A stretch of DNA of 5,114 nt. Origin: Spirochaetaceae bacterium UBA6089. Its GTDB lineage: Bacteria > Spirochaetota > Spirochaetia > Treponematales > Rectinemataceae. The DNA lies in contig DIXD01000010.1 in the NCBI GenBank assembly GCA_002435985.1, positions 4,718 to 9,831 on the forward strand, in the 5' to 3' direction. Made by a program: the position numbers and the translations under genes. Positions 1 through 5,114 of this stretch are shown here, one piece after another (within the stretch, counting starts at the first letter, position 1; every line of letters begins with the position of its first letter). The notes beneath the pieces are model-generated. The model saw only the letters and a program-made list of their open reading frames with translations. It was not told the origin of the DNA and made no database searches.

Positions 1-437
1 TCAGCCATTTTGTGCATGTCGTCTTTCTTCTTGATGGCGGTGCCGGTGTTGTTGAAGGCATCGAAGAACTCATCGGCAAGGCATTCGGACATCGGCTTGC
101 CGGTACGGGTACGCGCGGCGCCGATAATCCAGCGCATGGCGAGCGCTTCGCGGCGCGACTCGCGAATTTCGATGGGCACCTGATAGGTAGCACCACCGAC
201 GCGGCGCGACTTTACTTCGATGGAGGGTTTTACGTTCTCGAGCGCCTTATTGAAGACATCGAGAGCCGGCTGGCCCGACTTCTGCTGAAGAAGCTCGAGC
301 GCATCGTACATGATGCCGGTGCAGATCGATTTTTTGCCCTGCCACATCATGCGACAAATAAAACGGGAAATCGTGGTCGAATTGTACTTGACATCGGGCG
401 CATGCCCCCTGTCGATCGCTTTCTTTTTCCTTCCCAT
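1..437 (-). CDS. rpsG: 30S ribosomal protein S7, 3' end missing
   Basis: S7 binds the 3' major domain of 16S rRNA, nucleates assembly of the 30S head and lies near the E-site tRNA and the mRNA exit. The reading frame begins at ATG 437-435 (MGRKKKAIDRGHAPDVKYNS) and stays open for 145 codons plus two bases (GA) to the window edge. Family features seen are the basic N-terminus, FICRMMWQGKK at residues 26-36, ALENVKPSIEVKSRRVGG at 65-82, the beta-hairpin RRVGGATYQVPIEIR at 78-92, ALAMRWIIGAARTR at 98-111, and HKMA at 142-145, where the usual HRMAEANKAF ending starts. Bacterial S7 is about 156 residues, so roughly 11 C-terminal residues lie outside the window. The start is fixed by homology and by a strong Shine-Dalgarno sequence. 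It follows rpsL after 12 bases, so cotranscription and possibly translational coupling are expected. The gene looks intact; the truncation comes only from the window edge. Confidence 0.97.
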   Translation of the reverse strand, partial: MGRKKKAIDRGHAPDVKYNSTTISRFICRMMWQGKKSICTGIMYDALELLQQKSGQPALDVFNKALENVKPSIEVKSRRVGGATYQVPIEIRESRREALAMRWIIGAARTRTGKPMSECLADEFFDAFNNTGTAIKKKDDMHKMA

Positions 438-439
438 GT

Positions 440-447
440 ATCACCTC
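440..447 (-). promoter_or_regulatory. Shine-Dalgarno sequence of rpsG
   Basis: Read on the minus strand, the 12-base gap between rpsL and rpsG is GTGAGGTGATAC. It contains GAGGTGAT, an eight-base perfect complement to the canonical 16S rRNA 3' end, placed just before the ATG at 437. This fixes the rpsG start and predicts efficient initiation. Nothing else fits in the gap. Confidence 0.88.
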
Positions 448-449
448 AC

Positions 450-824
450 TCAAGCTTTGGGCTTTTTGGCGCCATACTTCGAACGGCCCTGTTTGCGGTC
501 TTCGACGCCAAGCGCATCCTTCGTGCCGCGAATGATGTGATAGCGTACACCAGGAAGGTCTTTTACACGGCCACCGCGAACGAGCACCGCAGAGTGCTCT
601 TGAAGATTGTGCCCGATTCCGGGAATGTATGCAGTCACTTCGATACCATTGGTGAGGCGCACACGGGCGACTTTGCGGAGAGCCGAGTTCGGTTTCTTCG
701 GCGTTACGGTCATGACGCGCGTGCAGACGCCACGGCGCTGCGGACAACCCATGAGCGCGGGCGACTTCGTCTTCCACTGATTCTGCTTTCTTCCATTTCG
801 GATAAGCTGGTTAATAGTCGGCAT
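450..824 (-). CDS. rpsL: 30S ribosomal protein S12
   Basis: S12 sits at the decoding centre of the 30S subunit, contacts helices 18, 27 and 44 of 16S rRNA and tunes the accuracy of tRNA selection. The product is 124 residues, the usual family length, starting MPTINQLIRNGRK and ending GRSKYGAKKPKA. The first conserved loop, TPKKPNSALRK, is at 41-51. NGIEVTAYIPGIGHNLQEHS is at 59-78 and GGRVKDLPGVRYH at 84-96. Lys43 and Lys88, the classic sites of streptomycin-resistance changes, are both unaltered. Asp89 is the position that RimO methylthiolates in some bacteria. An in-frame GTG at 854 would add ten residues (VWAQRESGTH), but these match nothing in the family and would put the Shine-Dalgarno sequence inside the gene, so ATG 824 is chosen. 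The gene lies 225 bases after rpoC and 12 bases before rpsG, with its own likely promoter and a structured leader. Confidence 0.98.
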   Translation of the reverse strand: MPTINQLIRNGRKQNQWKTKSPALMGCPQRRGVCTRVMTVTPKKPNSALRKVARVRLTNGIEVTAYIPGIGHNLQEHSAVLVRGGRVKDLPGVRYHIIRGTKDALGVEDRKQGRSKYGAKKPKA

Positions 825-836
825 ATGAGTTCCAGA

Positions 837-844
837 CTCCCTTT
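837..844 (-). promoter_or_regulatory. Probable Shine-Dalgarno sequence of rpsL
   Basis: The minus strand reads AAAGGGAG, then twelve bases (TCTGGAACTCAT), then ATG. The purine run resembles the AAGGAG consensus, but the pairing is imperfect and the spacing is longer than the usual five to nine bases. It is the best candidate upstream of the homology-supported start and is clearly weaker than the site before rpsG. Confidence 0.55.
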
Positions 845-899
845 GCGCCCACACATGTCAGCATCATGCGCAGGCTTCATCTATAAAATAATATCCCAT

Positions 900-931
900 G
901 CCGCGGAAAATGCGGTGGCTATTTTCGCAGC
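900..931 (-). promoter_or_regulatory. 5' leader hairpin of the rpsL-rpsG transcript
   Basis: On the minus strand, the segment GCTGCGAAAATAGC, loop CACC, GCATTTTCCGCGGC folds into a nearly continuous hairpin. The pairs are GCUGCG with CGCGGC (one U-G), AAAAU with AUUUU, and GC with GC. That makes thirteen pairs around a four-base loop, interrupted by two single-base bulges (an A on the 5' arm and a C on the 3' arm). The 5' edge at 931 falls six bases beyond the proposed -10 box, so the predicted transcript would begin at or next to the stem. A 5'-terminal stem of this kind is known in other mRNAs to slow decay from the 5' end; a regulatory role here is inference. It is not followed by a clean U-tract, so it is a poor candidate for an rpoC terminator. 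Confidence 0.6.
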
Positions 932-936
932 GGTGT

Positions 937-966
937 AGAATACCTTTCTCGCACACGACATGTCAA
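937..966 (-). promoter_or_regulatory. Sigma-70-type promoter for rpsL-rpsG
   Basis: Read on the minus strand, a perfect -35 box TTGACA (966-961) is followed by an 18-base spacer and the -10 box TATTCT (942-937), which matches TATAAT at four of six positions including the key TA at the start and T at the end. There is no extended -10 TG. Transcription would start near 931 (a G), giving a leader of about 107 bases before the rpsL ATG. The location in the rpoC-rpsL gap and the orientation towards rpsL support a real promoter. It would let the ribosomal-protein genes be expressed independently of the rpoB-rpoC transcript. Confidence 0.72.
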
Positions 967-968
967 GT

Positions 969-1017
969 GCTGAATGACTGGGCGCGCCACAAAGACCTCT
1001 TTCGAAGCGCACTCAGC
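969..1017 (-). repeat. Inverted repeat between rpoC and the rpsL promoter
   Basis: On the plus strand, gctgaatg at 969-976 pairs with cactcagc at 1010-1017 (eight pairs, one of them G-U in the transcript), enclosing 33 bases. The enclosed part contains the palindrome ggcgcgcc (981-988) and a small inverted repeat aaag-acct-cttt (991-1002). The structure ends three bases upstream of the -35 box. It has no U-tract, so it is not a standard intrinsic terminator. It could be an RNA-processing site after rpoC, a protein-binding site, or chance. Confidence 0.3.
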
Positions 1018-1049
1018 CACTGCAGACAGCCCCGACCTGTCGCTATTTT

Positions 1050-5114
<4,065 letters not shown>

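Larger units (their letters stand above)
825..1049. other. rpoC-rpsL intergenic region
   Basis: This 225-base stretch is the only sizeable non-coding part of the window. From rpoC towards rpsL it holds a weak five-pair stem (GACAG/CTGTC, 1025-1041) without a following U-run on the coding strand, the inverted repeat at 969-1017, the promoter at 937-966, the leader hairpin at 900-931, an AT-rich patch near 880-896, and the rpsL Shine-Dalgarno sequence. No tRNA and no convincing small gene were found. With no clear terminator, some readthrough from rpoC into rpsL is plausible. Confidence 0.8.

Noticed and set aside
1..437. rpsG as a broken or pseudogene copy
   Set aside because: The frame is open through the window edge with all conserved blocks present; only the window boundary cuts it.
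825..854. N-terminal extension of S12 from an in-frame GTG at 854
   Set aside because: The ten added residues match nothing at the S12 N-terminus, and the purine-rich Shine-Dalgarno candidate would fall within the coding part.
12..938. Plus-strand open frame of 308 codons opposite rpsG, rpsL and the leader
   Set aside because: It runs antisense through two highly conserved ribosomal protein genes and encodes no recognisable domain; a shadow frame.

Overview
This window is a core housekeeping segment. All supported genes lie on the minus strand, in the transcription order rpoC (5' end cut off by the right edge), rpsL (complete), rpsG (3' end cut off by the left edge). This is the conserved junction between the RNA polymerase beta-prime gene and the str ribosomal-protein cluster. 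I found no mobile elements, tRNA or rRNA genes, CRISPR arrays or accessory genes.

The organism is most likely a spirochaete of the Treponema/Spirochaetales group. The RpoC fragment resembles my recollection of Treponema pallidum RpoC more closely than that of Leptospira, especially near its start (YYEKYIVIDPGE, YGGAFTAGMGAEAIRSLL). It also carries STNGARKG and SIGQPGTQ where E. coli has STHGARKG and SIGEPGTQ. No alignment was run, so this is recognition and not a database result. Base composition is moderately GC-rich.

Layout from right to left, which is the direction of transcription: 5114-1050 is rpoC, missing about 100 N-terminal residues. 1049-825 is a 225-base gap with no obvious intrinsic terminator. 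It holds a convincing sigma-70-type promoter (TTGACA, 18 bases, TATTCT) and, starting almost exactly where transcription should begin, a strong hairpin at the 5' end of the rpsL leader. 824-450 is rpsL. After only 12 bases, which contain a strong Shine-Dalgarno sequence, rpsG runs from 437 off the left edge, about 11 residues short of its expected end.

The genes serve the core of gene expression: RpoC is the catalytic largest subunit of RNA polymerase, S12 is the decoding-centre protein of the 30S subunit, and S7 nucleates assembly of the 30S head. rpsL and rpsG are very probably cotranscribed, from the local promoter and possibly also by readthrough from rpoC. I see no evidence for a new biological system. 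The points worth a second look are the leader hairpin, the absence of room for an E. coli-type S7 operator, and the long trigger-loop insertion in RpoC.
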